6,638 bases of DNA from Fibrobacterota bacterium. GTDB lineage: Bacteria > Fibrobacterota > Chitinivibrionia > Chitinivibrionales > JANQEN01. The notes beneath the pieces are model-generated. The model saw only the letters and a list, made by a program, of their open reading frames with translations, had not been told where the DNA came from and made no database searches. Both the position numbers and the translations under genes were made by a program. The DNA lies in contig JAUXBV010000198.1 of NCBI GenBank assembly GCA_030619215.1, forward strand, positions 1 through 6,638. The letters run 5' to 3'. Position 1 is the first letter of the stretch; every line of letters starts with the position of its first letter. Below are positions 1 through 6,530 of the stretch, piece after piece.

Positions 1-3000
1 CGTAACCAAGATCCGCAAGCATTTCATAAGCCAGGTCGCATAAGATGTCCTCATCCTCAACAAGTAAAATATGAGCTGTCCCTTTAACAGATTTCTCTTC
101 TTCAGCAGAATCCTGTTTTATTTCACTTCTTTCGCATACCAATGGAAGGTATATGCTGAAAGTGGTACCGTGCCCTATCTCACTGTAAACGTTGACCGCT
201 CCCTTATGGTTCCTCACCGTTCCATATACGGCAGCCAGCCCCATGCCCGTACCTTTACCCTCTTCTTTCGTTGTAAAAAACGGCTCAAATATACGTTCCA
301 GGTTCTCTTTGTCAATGCCGGTACCGGTATCGGTTACGCTGACCTGAATGTAATCACCTTCAGCAATGTCATAGGAGCTGTTTTCACAATACTCTTTATC
401 AAGATGCTCAATGCTGGTGGAAAAGCTTAGTTTTCCCCCTTCAGGCATTGCGTCACGAGCATTGAGAGCAAGATTGAGAATAGCATTCTGAAGCTGGGAT
501 GAATCGCCAACGGTAAAGGGTGGATTTGCTTTCAGATGCTGCCTCAGCTCTATCTTTTTATCAATACTGTGCTGCAGAAGGTTGACTACCTCAAACACGA
601 TCCTGTGAATGTCCACCGGGATGGAGAAGTACTTGCCCTTGCGGGAGAAAGCAAGCAGTTGTGCAGTTAAATCAGCGGAGCGTTTTACACAACTGAGGAT
701 TCCATCCGCATAACGATACAGTGTCGGGTCGTCAGCAACAGCTTCCCGCAGCAGATCACCGTAACCCATGATGCCGGCAAGCTGGTTGTTGAAATCGTGG
801 GCGATTCCGCCTGCGAGCTGTCCGACCGCTTCCATCTTCTCCGCCTGTCGAAGGCGGTCTTCCATCTCCCTACGCTCGGTTATATCCTGCCCTACAGCAA
901 GGAGTCCAACTGCGTCTCCCTTTGCATTCTTAAGTGTCTTGTCATACCAGATAATCTCGCGTTTACTACCGTTTTTCGTAATAATAAGGCTTATATTACC
1001 TTTTGTTCGAATATCTCCCACCGCTTTTTTGAATAACTCCTTAATCCTGTCATTATCTTCGTGCGGTAAAAATGTCGAAAACCACTCTTTACCCTGCACC
1101 TCCTCAAATTTATAACCGGAAATCTCTTCCATGTACGGGTTAAATTTTACTATTCTTCCTTCCATATCCAGAACCAGTATAATTACCTGCGCTGTTTCAA
1201 TAAGGCTTTCCGCAAAATCACGCTCTTCCCTTAAGGCTTCCTGCGTTTGTTTTCGTTCGGTGATATTCTGAATAAATGCTGCAATACCGGTTACCTTTCC
1301 TTTCTCATCACGTATTGGATTCCACATAAACTCATAAAATATGCCAAGTCCCGGCTGCTCCTGCACCTCGGTAAAACTTTCGCCGCTCAAAACCCTGTTA
1401 AAACTCTTTTTTGCTATTTTGCGGGCTTTCGGAATGCTTATAAGCTCTAACAAGTTCATACCCAGCTCAATCTCCACACCATACACCATACGCACTTCTT
1501 CCCTGTGAGCCTGGTTGAAGGAGGTATAATTATAATTCTTGTCGAGTGAAAATATTATTACATCCTTCGAACTTTCCATAACCGCCCGCATGCGCGCGTT
1601 TACCTCTTGTATAGCAGCTTCAGCCTGTGCATGAGCTATGGACTCCCCTATCATCCCCGCAATAGATTCCACAACATCCCTAGTGGCGGGAGAAAACTCG
1701 TCAACAGCGTGAGATGCCAGGTTTAATGCGCCGATAACTTTTTTTTCATGTTTTATCGGTATTATTGAAACTGCTTTCAATCCTTCTTCTTTGCGTTCCG
1801 CATCAACCGGAATACCCAGCTTTGAGTGGTGTAAATGAATGGGTTCTCCTTTCATAACCAATTTTGCCTGGTGAGTATCAGCACCAAAGTGCGAGGCTGC
1901 GTTAATAAACTTTGCAGGCAACCCGCGATGTACCGTCAAGTTTAAATCGCCTGTTTTTGTATCACAGATATATACTCCACCGGAGTCAATCTCGTCCATC
2001 TGCATTGCCATATCCATTAAGCTATCCAAAATCTCTTCCAGGTTACTTGCGCCACCGCAGGCAATACCGATATCTTTCTGTATACGAAGCAGCTTTTCCG
2101 TTTTTCTACGTTCGGTGATATCCCGATAAGTTCCCCACACCCTTACCAGCTTACTTTTTTCAATCACACCATGGGCATTATTTAAAAAGTAACGCCTGGT
2201 ACCGTCGGGAAGTATCTCCATACCTTCACCGTCAACAGTTCTGTAACCGTCCTTGACAAACTGTCTGAACAGCCTGTCGAGACTGCCGGGAATGGTTCCG
2301 AATATGTCAGTCAGCTTCTTACCGGTAACATCTTCGGCTCTTTCAGCACCGTACGCTTTTGCAGCGATATTGTTGCATTCCGCAAGAACGCCCCCATACA
2401 AAAGCCTGACCTGTTCTTCAGCAGGGAGACCTGTGGGAACCGGGTGATCATATTCAAAGCAGAATATTGCCTCTGTAGTATGCTCAACCAGCGAGCGGAA
2501 ACGCTGCTCAGACTTTTCCATCTCCTTTATTGCCCGGTGCCGCTCAGTAATATCTTCTCCGGAACTCAGCGTCCCGACAATTTTACCGTCATCATTTACA
2601 ATGACAGTATTGTGCCACGCTATCATTCTCTCAGTGCCGCTTTTAGTTAGAACCGTATTCTCATAATACTCCACCGGCTCTGTTTTACCGGCAATAAGCT
2701 TCCTGAAAACAGTCTTTACCTGTTTGACCAGCTCTTTGGGAAGAAAACTATCGAACCAGTTTTTCCCGATTATCTCTTCCTCTTTATCATATCCCAGTAT
2801 TTCGCAGCCTTTTTTATTGATAAGTATAACATCGCCTTTTGCATCAATGGCAACGAAAATCGTCGCTGCAATGTCAAGGTACTTCTGAGCCTGTTCCTTC
2901 TCAGCCTTCAGCACATCCAGCCACAGCTTTCTTTCTGTAATATCCTCGCTGATATAGACCGAATGAGTGATCCTGTCATGCGCATCTTTCATAGGGAAGA

Positions 3001-3391
3001 TCGTTGCCTGCCTCCATACGGTTTTACCGGTACTCGTTTTGTCGCAGACTTCACCCTTCCATGCATTCCCTTTTACCAGTACTGTTTCCCGAATTTCAGG
3101 CAGGCTTTCTTTTAGAGAAGAATCCATTGATATAAAAGAACGCCAGTTGGTTCCCAGAATCTTCTTTCTGGGGTATTTATATATTTCCAGTAACTTAGGA
3201 TTTACATACTCAACGACACCTTCAGTGTTAATAATAGCAATACCATTGGTACTCTGTTCAAGTGCCAGTGAAAGCATGTTTGTACGTTCTTCCGCCTTGA
3301 GAATTGATATGCCGTGTGTCTCAAGCTCGCCAATTCTCTTTTTCAGCGCTTCAATTTCTTCCAATAACCGGGCTTTTGTTTTTGTTGCCAT
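1..3391 (-). CDS. Soluble multi-PAS/GAF hybrid sensor histidine kinase, 3' end beyond the window
   Basis: The reading frame stays open from ATG (3391-3389) to the left edge, giving 1130 codons without a stop. The start is supported by GGAG six bases upstream. By eye the order is: short coiled coil (about 5-30); PAS1 (35-153), PAS2 (160-285) and PAS3 (290-430), each closing with DITER; GAF (436-590); PAS4 (600-717, closing NITER); PAS5 (723-840, closing DITER); HisKA with H-box GGIAHDFNN and phospho-acceptor His865; HATPase_c with N-box NARDAMP (Asn977), G1 DTGTGI (1021-1026), FEPFFTTK and G2 GTGMGL (1047-1052). A receiver domain then begins (ILLVEDED, acidic pair Glu1112/Asp1113); its phospho-acceptor Asp lies outside the window. 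All catalytic motifs are intact. No membrane segment or signal peptide is visible, so it should be a cytoplasmic sensor. The many PAS/GAF modules suggest several inputs, but the ligands cannot be read. No cognate response regulator is intact here. Confidence 0.96.
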   Translation of the reverse strand, partial: MATKTKARLLEEIEALKKRIGELETHGISILKAEERTNMLSLALEQSTNGIAIINTEGVVEYVNPKLLEIYKYPRKKILGTNWRSFISMDSSLKESLPEIRETVLVKGNAWKGEVCDKTSTGKTVWRQATIFPMKDAHDRITHSVYISEDITERKLWLDVLKAEKEQAQKYLDIAATIFVAIDAKGDVILINKKGCEILGYDKEEEIIGKNWFDSFLPKELVKQVKTVFRKLIAGKTEPVEYYENTVLTKSGTERMIAWHNTVIVNDDGKIVGTLSSGEDITERHRAIKEMEKSEQRFRSLVEHTTEAIFCFEYDHPVPTGLPAEEQVRLLYGGVLAECNNIAAKAYGAERAEDVTGKKLTDIFGTIPGSLDRLFRQFVKDGYRTVDGEGMEILPDGTRRYFLNNAHGVIEKSKLVRVWGTYRDITERRKTEKLLRIQKDIGIACGGASNLEEILDSLMDMAMQMDEIDSGGVYICDTKTGDLNLTVHRGLPAKFINAASHFGADTHQAKLVMKGEPIHLHHSKLGIPVDAERKEEGLKAVSIIPIKHEKKVIGALNLASHAVDEFSPATRDVVESIAGMIGESIAHAQAEAAIQEVNARMRAVMESSKDVIIFSLDKNYNYTSFNQAHREEVRMVYGVEIELGMNLLELISIPKARKIAKKSFNRVLSGESFTEVQEQPGLGIFYEFMWNPIRDEKGKVTGIAAFIQNITERKQTQEALREERDFAESLIETAQVIILVLDMEGRIVKFNPYMEEISGYKFEEVQGKEWFSTFLPHEDNDRIKELFKKAVGDIRTKGNISLIITKNGSKREIIWYDKTLKNAKGDAVGLLAVGQDITERREMEDRLRQAEKMEAVGQLAGGIAHDFNNQLAGIMGYGDLLREAVADDPTLYRYADGILSCVKRSADLTAQLLAFSRKGKYFSIPVDIHRIVFEVVNLLQHSIDKKIELRQHLKANPPFTVGDSSQLQNAILNLALNARDAMPEGGKLSFSTSIEHLDKEYCENSSYDIAEGDYIQVSVTDTGTGIDKENLERIFEPFFTTKEEGKGTGMGLAAVYGTVRNHKGAVNVYSEIGHGTTFSIYLPLVCERSEIKQDSAEEEKSVKGTAHILLVEDEDILCDLAYEMLADLGY

Positions 3392-3413
3392 AAGTGACTC
3401 CAATAAGGAATTC

Positions 3414-3441
3414 TTTATAACACATATACTTTATAAGTAAA
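3414..3441 (-). promoter_or_regulatory. Candidate sigma-70-like promoter of the histidine kinase
   Basis: On the minus strand TTTACT (3441-3436) is followed after 16 bases by TATAAA (3419-3414), about 22 bases before the kinase ATG. Both hexamers are close to the bacterial consensus and the location fits, but the stretch is AT-rich and other hexamers are possible. The -35 element lies inside an inverted repeat, so a repressor bound there would block it. Confidence 0.35.
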
Positions 3442-3454
3442 GTATCATACTTTT
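3426..3454. repeat. Three alternating ATACTTT half-sites, possible operator
   Basis: ATACTTTA (3426-3433) and TAAAGTAT (3438-3445) form a perfect 8+8 bp inverted repeat with a 4-base centre. A third copy, ATACTTTT (3447-3454), forms a second palindrome with the middle one (7+7 bp, one-base centre). The cluster covers the proposed -35 of the kinase gene and the 3' end of the small upstream minus-strand frame. It could be a binding site for a dimeric regulator. The GC-poor arms make it a poor Rho-independent terminator. Confidence 0.4.
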
Positions 3455-3678
3455 CTAAAATCGGGAAGTAAATTTTCTCTTGAAGGCAGGCTTTTGAGGA
3501 ATATTACTGCGAGCGAGAAATGTGTTAATGGTGCGTAACGATTCCGGAAAAGCCAATATACTACCTTATTCAAAAGTACTATTTGGTAACCTTTTTTTCC
3601 AATGGTAAATTGTAAAAACTTACTTGCCAATGCCTGATCCGACGACACCAATAAAAAATCCCCGCCTTCCCGGCTCAC
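3445..3678 (-). pseudogene. Small frame with a receiver-like N-terminus; possible response-regulator remnant
   Basis: This 77-codon frame starts at GTG and stops 53 bases before the kinase start, on the same strand. Residues 7-23 read DFLLVSSDQALASKFLQ, continuing to GKKGYQIV. That has the spacing of the first beta strand, first helix and second strand of a CheY-like receiver. The acidic pair expected after the first strand is replaced by Ser-Ser, and no phospho-acceptor Asp motif follows. The last two thirds resemble nothing I recognise. The GTG overlaps its only good purine-rich tract (AAGGAG), so the start is poorly supported. It may be a decayed response regulator formerly next to the kinase, or a chance frame. 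Nothing else is seen in 3392-3735, which becomes very AT-rich after about 3690. Confidence 0.25.
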
Positions 3679-3732
3679 TCCTTGCTTCTTGCAATTATAT
3701 TTATTATTTAATAACTATTAAAAATGAATTAA

Positions 3733-4188
3733 ATTAATGAGGTTATTTTAATTCCCGAATACAATGAACCGGACGATCAGGCAGCCTTCAATATTGTTGC
3801 CAATCTGCACCCCAATCACACTGCTGTTGCAATAGACTGCCGTGAGATTATTAAACTTGGTGGAATGGTCCACTGCGTGACGCAGCAGCAGCCGGCTCAA
3901 AATACTACCCAAATCTCAGATGACGTTATAGCCCCAAAAAATAATAACAGGATTACCGTTAAAACTCATGCGTCCGGAAAGATAAGCTTTAAATGTGTGG
4001 TTGCATGTACCTATAAAATTTCCATATATAATAGTGAAGGAAAAAAAATGACTCAATTGGCGCATCGCTACTTTAAAAAGGGAAAACATAGAATGCAATT
4101 TACCAATCGGCTTTTTGCTTCAGGTACATATCTGCTGCAGATTAAAGGGTCATATCAAGAAATAGTGGTGCCTTTAAGGGTATATTAA
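3733..4188 (+). pseudogene. 3' remnant of an agmatine/peptidylarginine deiminase-family gene with type IX sorting domain
   Basis: The frame opens after a TAA at 3730-3732 without a plausible start. It begins directly in conserved deiminase sequence (EVILIPEYNEPDDQAA), so the first five sixths or so of the enzyme are missing. About 55 residues of the guanidino-modifying catalytic fold remain. They include DCREIIKLGGMVHCVTQQQP, where the Cys matches the nucleophile of the agmatine deiminase GGGNIHC motif. After a linker rich in Asn and Thr, the last 75 residues (KISIYNSEGKK ... FASGTYLLQIKG ... VPLRVY) have the beta-sandwich pattern of a Por/type IX C-terminal sorting domain. The parent was therefore probably a secreted deiminase, comparable in layout to the Porphyromonas enzyme. 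The internal ATG at 3865 could start a 107-codon product, but it would lack the fold. The break sits at about 3733-3739 beside AT-rich DNA. Confidence 0.8.
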
Positions 4189-4214
4189 AAGTGTAATTTT
4201 ACAATAAAACAAAG

Positions 4215-4220
4215 TATAAT
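4215..4220 (+). promoter_or_regulatory. Perfect TATAAT box upstream of the membrane-protein unit
   Basis: A consensus TATAAT lies in the AT-rich gap after the deiminase remnant, 76 bases before the ATG at 4296. No good -35 hexamer stands 16-18 bases upstream; TTTACA at 4198-4203 is only 11 bases away. It lies outside the inverted-repeat unit, so if active it would drive whatever is inserted downstream. In such AT-rich DNA it may be chance. Confidence 0.2.
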
Positions 4221-4248
4221 TAATTGTATAGCGGTATTAAAGACGGGT

Positions 4249-4271
4249 TGTGTGAAATATGGTTTTTCAAG
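4249..4271 (+). repeat. Left arm of the inverted repeat around the membrane-protein gene
   Basis: It starts TGTGTGAAATATGG and matches the reverse complement of 4849-4871 at 22 of 23 positions (A/G difference at 4257). The gene between the arms fills the unit almost completely. GTTGTGT (4247-4253) at its edge resembles the GTTRRRY core box of integron sites, with one deviation. Confidence 0.85.
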
Positions 4272-4295
4272 GAATAAAGTCTGGAGATTACAATT

Positions 4296-4853
4296 ATGAA
4301 AATAATTGAGTATATAGACAAAAAAGCTACATGGAAACGGGTGATAATTAGTTTAGTTTCAAGTGTTGTATTGGGAACGTGCATTGCTACAATGTTCTTT
4401 GGATTTCTAAAATTGAAACCAGAAGCAACGATGGATTCTTTAAATTTTTATAATAGCGACACATTTTTTTACAATCTTGAAATTCAAGGAAAAGAAGGAC
4501 GACAGGCATATTTTCTGTTACATTTGTTTGACTATATATTTATTACCCAATTTTATTTTTTCTTTGTTTATTTGATATATTTAATTATTCATAAACTTAG
4601 GCAAAAAATATGGACAAAGTATTTATGCTTAATACCAGTTGTGTCGGCTATAATGGATTTTTTTGAAAATATCTGTATAGATCTATCAATATTTTTATTT
4701 CCAAATAAAATTATATTTATTGGTAATTTATCTGGTATATTCACACTAACAAAAATGATATCTATTAATGTAACACTATTAGTAGTTTTTGTCCTGTCTT
4801 GCATATTAATTACTAAAACCATAAAAAATAAATTGAGTATTAATAAAACTTGA
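4296..4853 (+). CDS. Small four-helix membrane protein of unknown function
   Basis: A 185-residue protein I do not recognise as a named family. By eye there are four hydrophobic segments: about 16-38, 79-99, 109-134 and 147-173. The first two are joined by a polar loop of about 40 residues (41-78), and the basic ends (KKATWKR, KTIKNK) favour a cytoplasmic N and C terminus. The third segment carries Asp121, Glu124 and Asn125 in a D-x-x-E-N arrangement (SAIMDFFENI). Charged residues inside a helix suggest a functional site; I recall similar motifs in small uncharacterised membrane proteins, without a known activity. The ATG has GGAG nine bases upstream. The stop codon lies inside the right arm of the flanking inverted repeat, so gene and repeat end were fixed together. 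The gene is strongly AT-rich, unlike the kinase, which suggests transfer. Confidence 0.85.
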   Translation: MKIIEYIDKKATWKRVIISLVSSVVLGTCIATMFFGFLKLKPEATMDSLNFYNSDTFFYNLEIQGKEGRQAYFLLHLFDYIFITQFYFFFVYLIYLIIHKLRQKIWTKYLCLIPVVSAIMDFFENICIDLSIFLFPNKIIFIGNLSGIFTLTKMISINVTLLVVFVLSCILITKTIKNKLSINKT

Positions 4854-4871
4854 AAAACCATACTTCACACA
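4849..4871 (-). repeat. Right arm of the inverted repeat around the membrane-protein gene
   Basis: It starts CTTGAAAAACCATACTTC and pairs with 4249-4271 (22 of 23). It overlaps the last codon and stop of the membrane-protein gene and abuts the 11-bp inverted repeat beginning at 4872 with no gap. Confidence 0.85.
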
Positions 4872-4956
4872 GCCGTTACCCGGTTCCGCTCTCGATGGTC
4901 GCTTCACCCAAATTACTCCCTACGGTCGCAACTTCGGGTAACGGCAAACGTTGAGC
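4866..4956 (+). other. attC-like recombination site between the two cassette-like units
   Basis: In order: CACACA (R''-like, complementary to the TGTGTG that opens the same unit), GCCGTTACCCG, a partly self-complementary centre, CGGGTAACGGC, the spacer AAAC, and GTTGAGC, which fits the integron core consensus GTTRRRY exactly. R'' is complementary to the start of its own unit and not to the next, as the circular-cassette model requires. The R''-like box does not match RYYYAAC well (CACACAGC), and L boxes and extrahelical bases cannot be assigned with certainty. A REP-like hairpin moved by a Y1 transposase is an alternative. Confidence 0.45.
4872..4945. repeat. 11-bp perfect inverted repeat with 52-base centre
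   Basis: GCCGTTACCCG (4872-4882) is repeated inverted as CGGGTAACGGC (4935-4945). The centre shows weaker further complementarity and two direct GGTCGC copies (gatGGTCGC and tacGGTCGC). It is clearly richer in GC than the AT-rich genes on both sides, has no reading frame of note and no T-tract after the stem, so it is not a classic terminator. Confidence 0.9.
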
Positions 4957-4975
4957 ACAAGTACTTTTTAGGCTT
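4948..4975 (+). repeat. Left arm of the inverted repeat around the glycosyltransferase gene
   Basis: It matches the reverse complement of 6264-6291 at 23 of 28 positions without gaps, including a perfect 15-bp core GTACTTTTTAGGCTT (4961-4975). It includes GTTGAGC (4950-4956). The sequence is unrelated to the arms of the preceding unit. Confidence 0.85.
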
Positions 4976-5008
4976 AAATAAGAGAAAAAACCACCTGAGG
5001 AAAGCAAT

Positions 5009-6217
5009 ATGAGAATTTTAATTACCACAATAGGAACAAGAGGCGATGTTCAATTATATATTCCTTTATCAAAAGGTTTAATTGCTACAGGTCATGATGT
5101 TGCAATTGCAACGCATCCTTGGGCAAAAGATTTGTTACAGGAGCACTCAATTACTCATTATGCTGTGGGTTCTGATGTAAATATAATAGATAAAGGCAGA
5201 GAAGCTGTTGAGTGCTATTTAAAAGGATTATCAGGTCTTAAAGATTTAATGACCTCAATTTATGAATCCCTTTGTGATTGTCACGCAGGCTTTTTAGAAG
5301 CAGGTAAATCAGCAGATATTATTATCGGTCATAATCTAATTGGTAAAGCAGAGGCTGGTATTTTAAACAAGCCTTTTATTACTGTCAATATGGTGCCAAT
5401 GGGCGTACCTAAAAAATCCTGGGGGTCAAAGAGCCTGATAAAAAATATCATCTATGAATTGTTAAAAATTATAGGTTCCAATATTTTTCCTGATCCCTTT
5501 TCTAAATTTTGCAAAAAAGTATCTACGTCAAATAAAAGCGATAAAGATAACATTATTCATAAAAAGCTTAATTTAATTCCAATAACGTCAACTATTGTTA
5601 AAACAAATGATTTATGGGAACCAATAACTGAGGTTACTGGTTATTTTTTATCAAAATCAGCTCAAGATTATACTCCGCCAACAGAGCTAATGGATTTCAT
5701 AAAAAATAACAAACCGATATTTGTAACTTTTGGTTCAATGGTTCATGGCAAAGAACTCTCCCAATCACTTTTTTCAAAGATTTCTGAGGCAATTGCTACT
5801 TCAAATGATAAAGCAATTGTGCTGATGGCTGATTTTGATATAGAAGCTGAAAATATACCGGAGAATATATTCCGGATTAAAAGTGTACCTTACGAATGGA
5901 TATTAAAACAAGTATCAATCGTTATCCATCATTTCGGATTCGGCACAAATGCCGAAGTTTTAAAAGCTGGATTAAAGTCCATTCCAATCCCGCACTTTAT
6001 TGACCAAAATATGAGAGCAAAAGAGATGTTTAAGCTGGGATTATGTAGTAAGCCATTAAAATTAAAAAGCTTTACAGGAAAGCAATTGGCAGGCGAAATA
6101 TTAAAAATAAAGGATGATGCTACAATGGGAAAAAGAATTGAAATGATAAGTAAAAACATCACAGAGGAAGATGGTGTCAATAAAGCCATTAAGCTTATAA
6201 ATCAATACTTTAAGTGA
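5009..6217 (+). CDS. GT1/UGT-like glycosyltransferase
   Basis: A 402-residue GT-B fold enzyme expected to move a sugar from a nucleotide donor to a small or lipid acceptor; the acceptor cannot be inferred. The N-terminus MRILITTIGTRGDVQ is typical of the sterol/antibiotic glucosyltransferase branch (Glyco_transf_28-like N-domain). The C-domain begins near 235 with KPIFVTFGSM. It carries the donor-binding stretch His307-His308-Phe-Gly-Phe-Gly-Thr (family usually HHGGxGT) and Asp332-Gln333 (HFIDQN), the DQ pair that contacts the sugar. One Gly is replaced by Phe309 and the next position is Phe311, so activity is likely but donor preference may be shifted. Length is normal for the family. No signal peptide or membrane helix is seen. 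The ATG has AGGA seven bases upstream. It is the only gene in its inverted-repeat unit, has no sugar-pathway neighbours, and is more AT-rich than the kinase. Confidence 0.92.
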   Translation: MRILITTIGTRGDVQLYIPLSKGLIATGHDVAIATHPWAKDLLQEHSITHYAVGSDVNIIDKGREAVECYLKGLSGLKDLMTSIYESLCDCHAGFLEAGKSADIIIGHNLIGKAEAGILNKPFITVNMVPMGVPKKSWGSKSLIKNIIYELLKIIGSNIFPDPFSKFCKKVSTSNKSDKDNIIHKKLNLIPITSTIVKTNDLWEPITEVTGYFLSKSAQDYTPPTELMDFIKNNKPIFVTFGSMVHGKELSQSLFSKISEAIATSNDKAIVLMADFDIEAENIPENIFRIKSVPYEWILKQVSIVIHHFGFGTNAEVLKAGLKSIPIPHFIDQNMRAKEMFKLGLCSKPLKLKSFTGKQLAGEILKIKDDATMGKRIEMISKNITEEDGVNKAIKLINQYFK

Positions 6218-6263
6218 AAGCATGTTTTCATCTTGAAAAACTGTGTGGGTAATTGATAGTATG

Positions 6264-6291
6264 AAGCCTAAAAAGTACCAGCGCACAACGA
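6264..6291 (-). repeat. Right arm of the inverted repeat around the glycosyltransferase gene
   Basis: It opens AAGCCTAAAAAGTAC (6264-6278, perfect partner of 4961-4975) and ends in GCACAAC (6283-6289). It starts 47 bases after the glycosyltransferase stop. Confidence 0.85.
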
Positions 6292-6436
6292 GACTGTCGA
6301 ATAAGTTACCGCTACTAAAAAACAACATCTTCTGGGTAAAATCTTTCGAGGTGGTTCGCAGGCTGGGAGCAATTATGAGATTCTCAGGGACTTTAAAATT
6401 AAAATTTTTCCAGGCCATGAGTTTTTCGACAGACTC
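6290..6436. repeat. Imperfect 12-bp inverted repeat after the glycosyltransferase unit
   Basis: GAGACTGTCGAA (6290-6301) pairs with TTCGACAGACTC (6425-6436) at 11 of 12 positions (A opposite A). The left half begins directly where the unit's right arm ends, as in the first unit. A 12-bp repeat with one mismatch could arise by chance in 300 bases of this DNA, so the position is the main argument. Confidence 0.5.
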
Positions 6437-6530
6437 AACAGGCCAAGTTTTCAAAAATTGCAGCCCTGTTTGATATTGATTATAGGTAATTTCTAAAAAC
6501 ATTGGACGCACGTTGTCCATTTTCAAAAAA
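6292..6530. other. No convincing gene between the glycosyltransferase unit and the transposase remnant
   Basis: Two overlapping opposite frames cross this stretch (plus 6243-6473; minus 6526-6101). Neither has a good ribosome site or a recognisable motif, and both read through the repeat arm. The minus frame continues antisense into the glycosyltransferase. Apart from the inner inverted repeat and an AT palindrome-rich patch near 6393-6410, I see nothing. Confidence 0.5.

Larger units (their letters stand above)
4247..4950 (+). mobile_element. Putative cassette A: membrane-protein gene plus attC-like end
   Basis: The unit starts at the G of GTTGTGT (4247) and ends at the G of GTTGAGC (4950), where the next unit begins. 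It contains one gene with short flanks, an inverted repeat at both ends, and a strong inverted repeat at its right end only. If closed into a circle between G4950 and T4248, the right arm (4849-4871), the inner repeat (4872-4945) and the left arm (4249-4271) fold into one stem. That stem has 23 pairs with one mismatch, then 11 perfect pairs, interrupted only by a six-base bulge (AAACGT). This matches the folding rule of integron cassettes, but an R-side pairing this long is atypical and no integrase is in the window. Composition is clearly more AT-rich than the kinase. Confidence 0.5.
4951..6447 (+). mobile_element. Putative cassette B: glycosyltransferase gene plus possible attC-like end
   Basis: The left border is the TTGAGC after G4950. 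The right arm ends near 6291 with GCGCACAAC, and GCACAAC differs from the integron R'' consensus RYYYAAC at one base. From 6290 a second inverted repeat follows (6290-6301 with 6425-6436), and the first G-T-T after it is at 6447-6449. Closing the circle at G6447|T4951 pairs CAAC with GTTG and leaves a ten-base bulge. The layout copies unit A, but the loop is long (123 bases) and the inner repeat imperfect, so the right border is less certain. The border could also be at about 6291. Confidence 0.4.

Noticed and set aside
71..430. Plus-strand frames across 71-3440
   Set aside because: All lie opposite the continuous, motif-rich histidine kinase frame and are shadows of it.
3916..4098. Minus-strand 60-codon frame
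   Set aside because: It is antisense to the type IX sorting domain of the deiminase remnant and has no features of its own.
4589..4861. Minus-strand 90-codon frame opposite the membrane-protein gene
   Set aside because: An AT-rich shadow; the plus-strand gene has a ribosome site and a regular four-helix pattern.
4872..4945. CRISPR-like or Rho-independent terminator reading of the hairpin
   Set aside because: A single unit with no repeat-spacer array, a 52-base centre and no following T-run.
6215..6230. TGAAAG-CATG-TTTTCA stem at the glycosyltransferase stop as a terminator
   Set aside because: Only six weak A/T-rich pairs including a G-T wobble, with no T-tract after it.
6233..6248. CTTGAAAAAC followed by TGTGTG after the glycosyltransferase, resembling the unit A arms
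   Set aside because: Only ten consecutive bases match, the TGTGTG is in the wrong orientation and the intervening bases are missing, so chance is likely.
6243..6473. Plus-strand 76-codon frame starting before the right repeat arm
   Set aside because: No ribosome site or recognisable motif; it runs through the repeat arm and inner repeat and overlaps an opposite frame of similar quality.
6101..6526. Minus-strand 141-codon frame antisense to the end of the glycosyltransferase
   Set aside because: Its last third is the reverse of a confident gene and of the repeat arm. The proposed start is TTG without a ribosome site. The first 75 residues look protein-like but match nothing I know.
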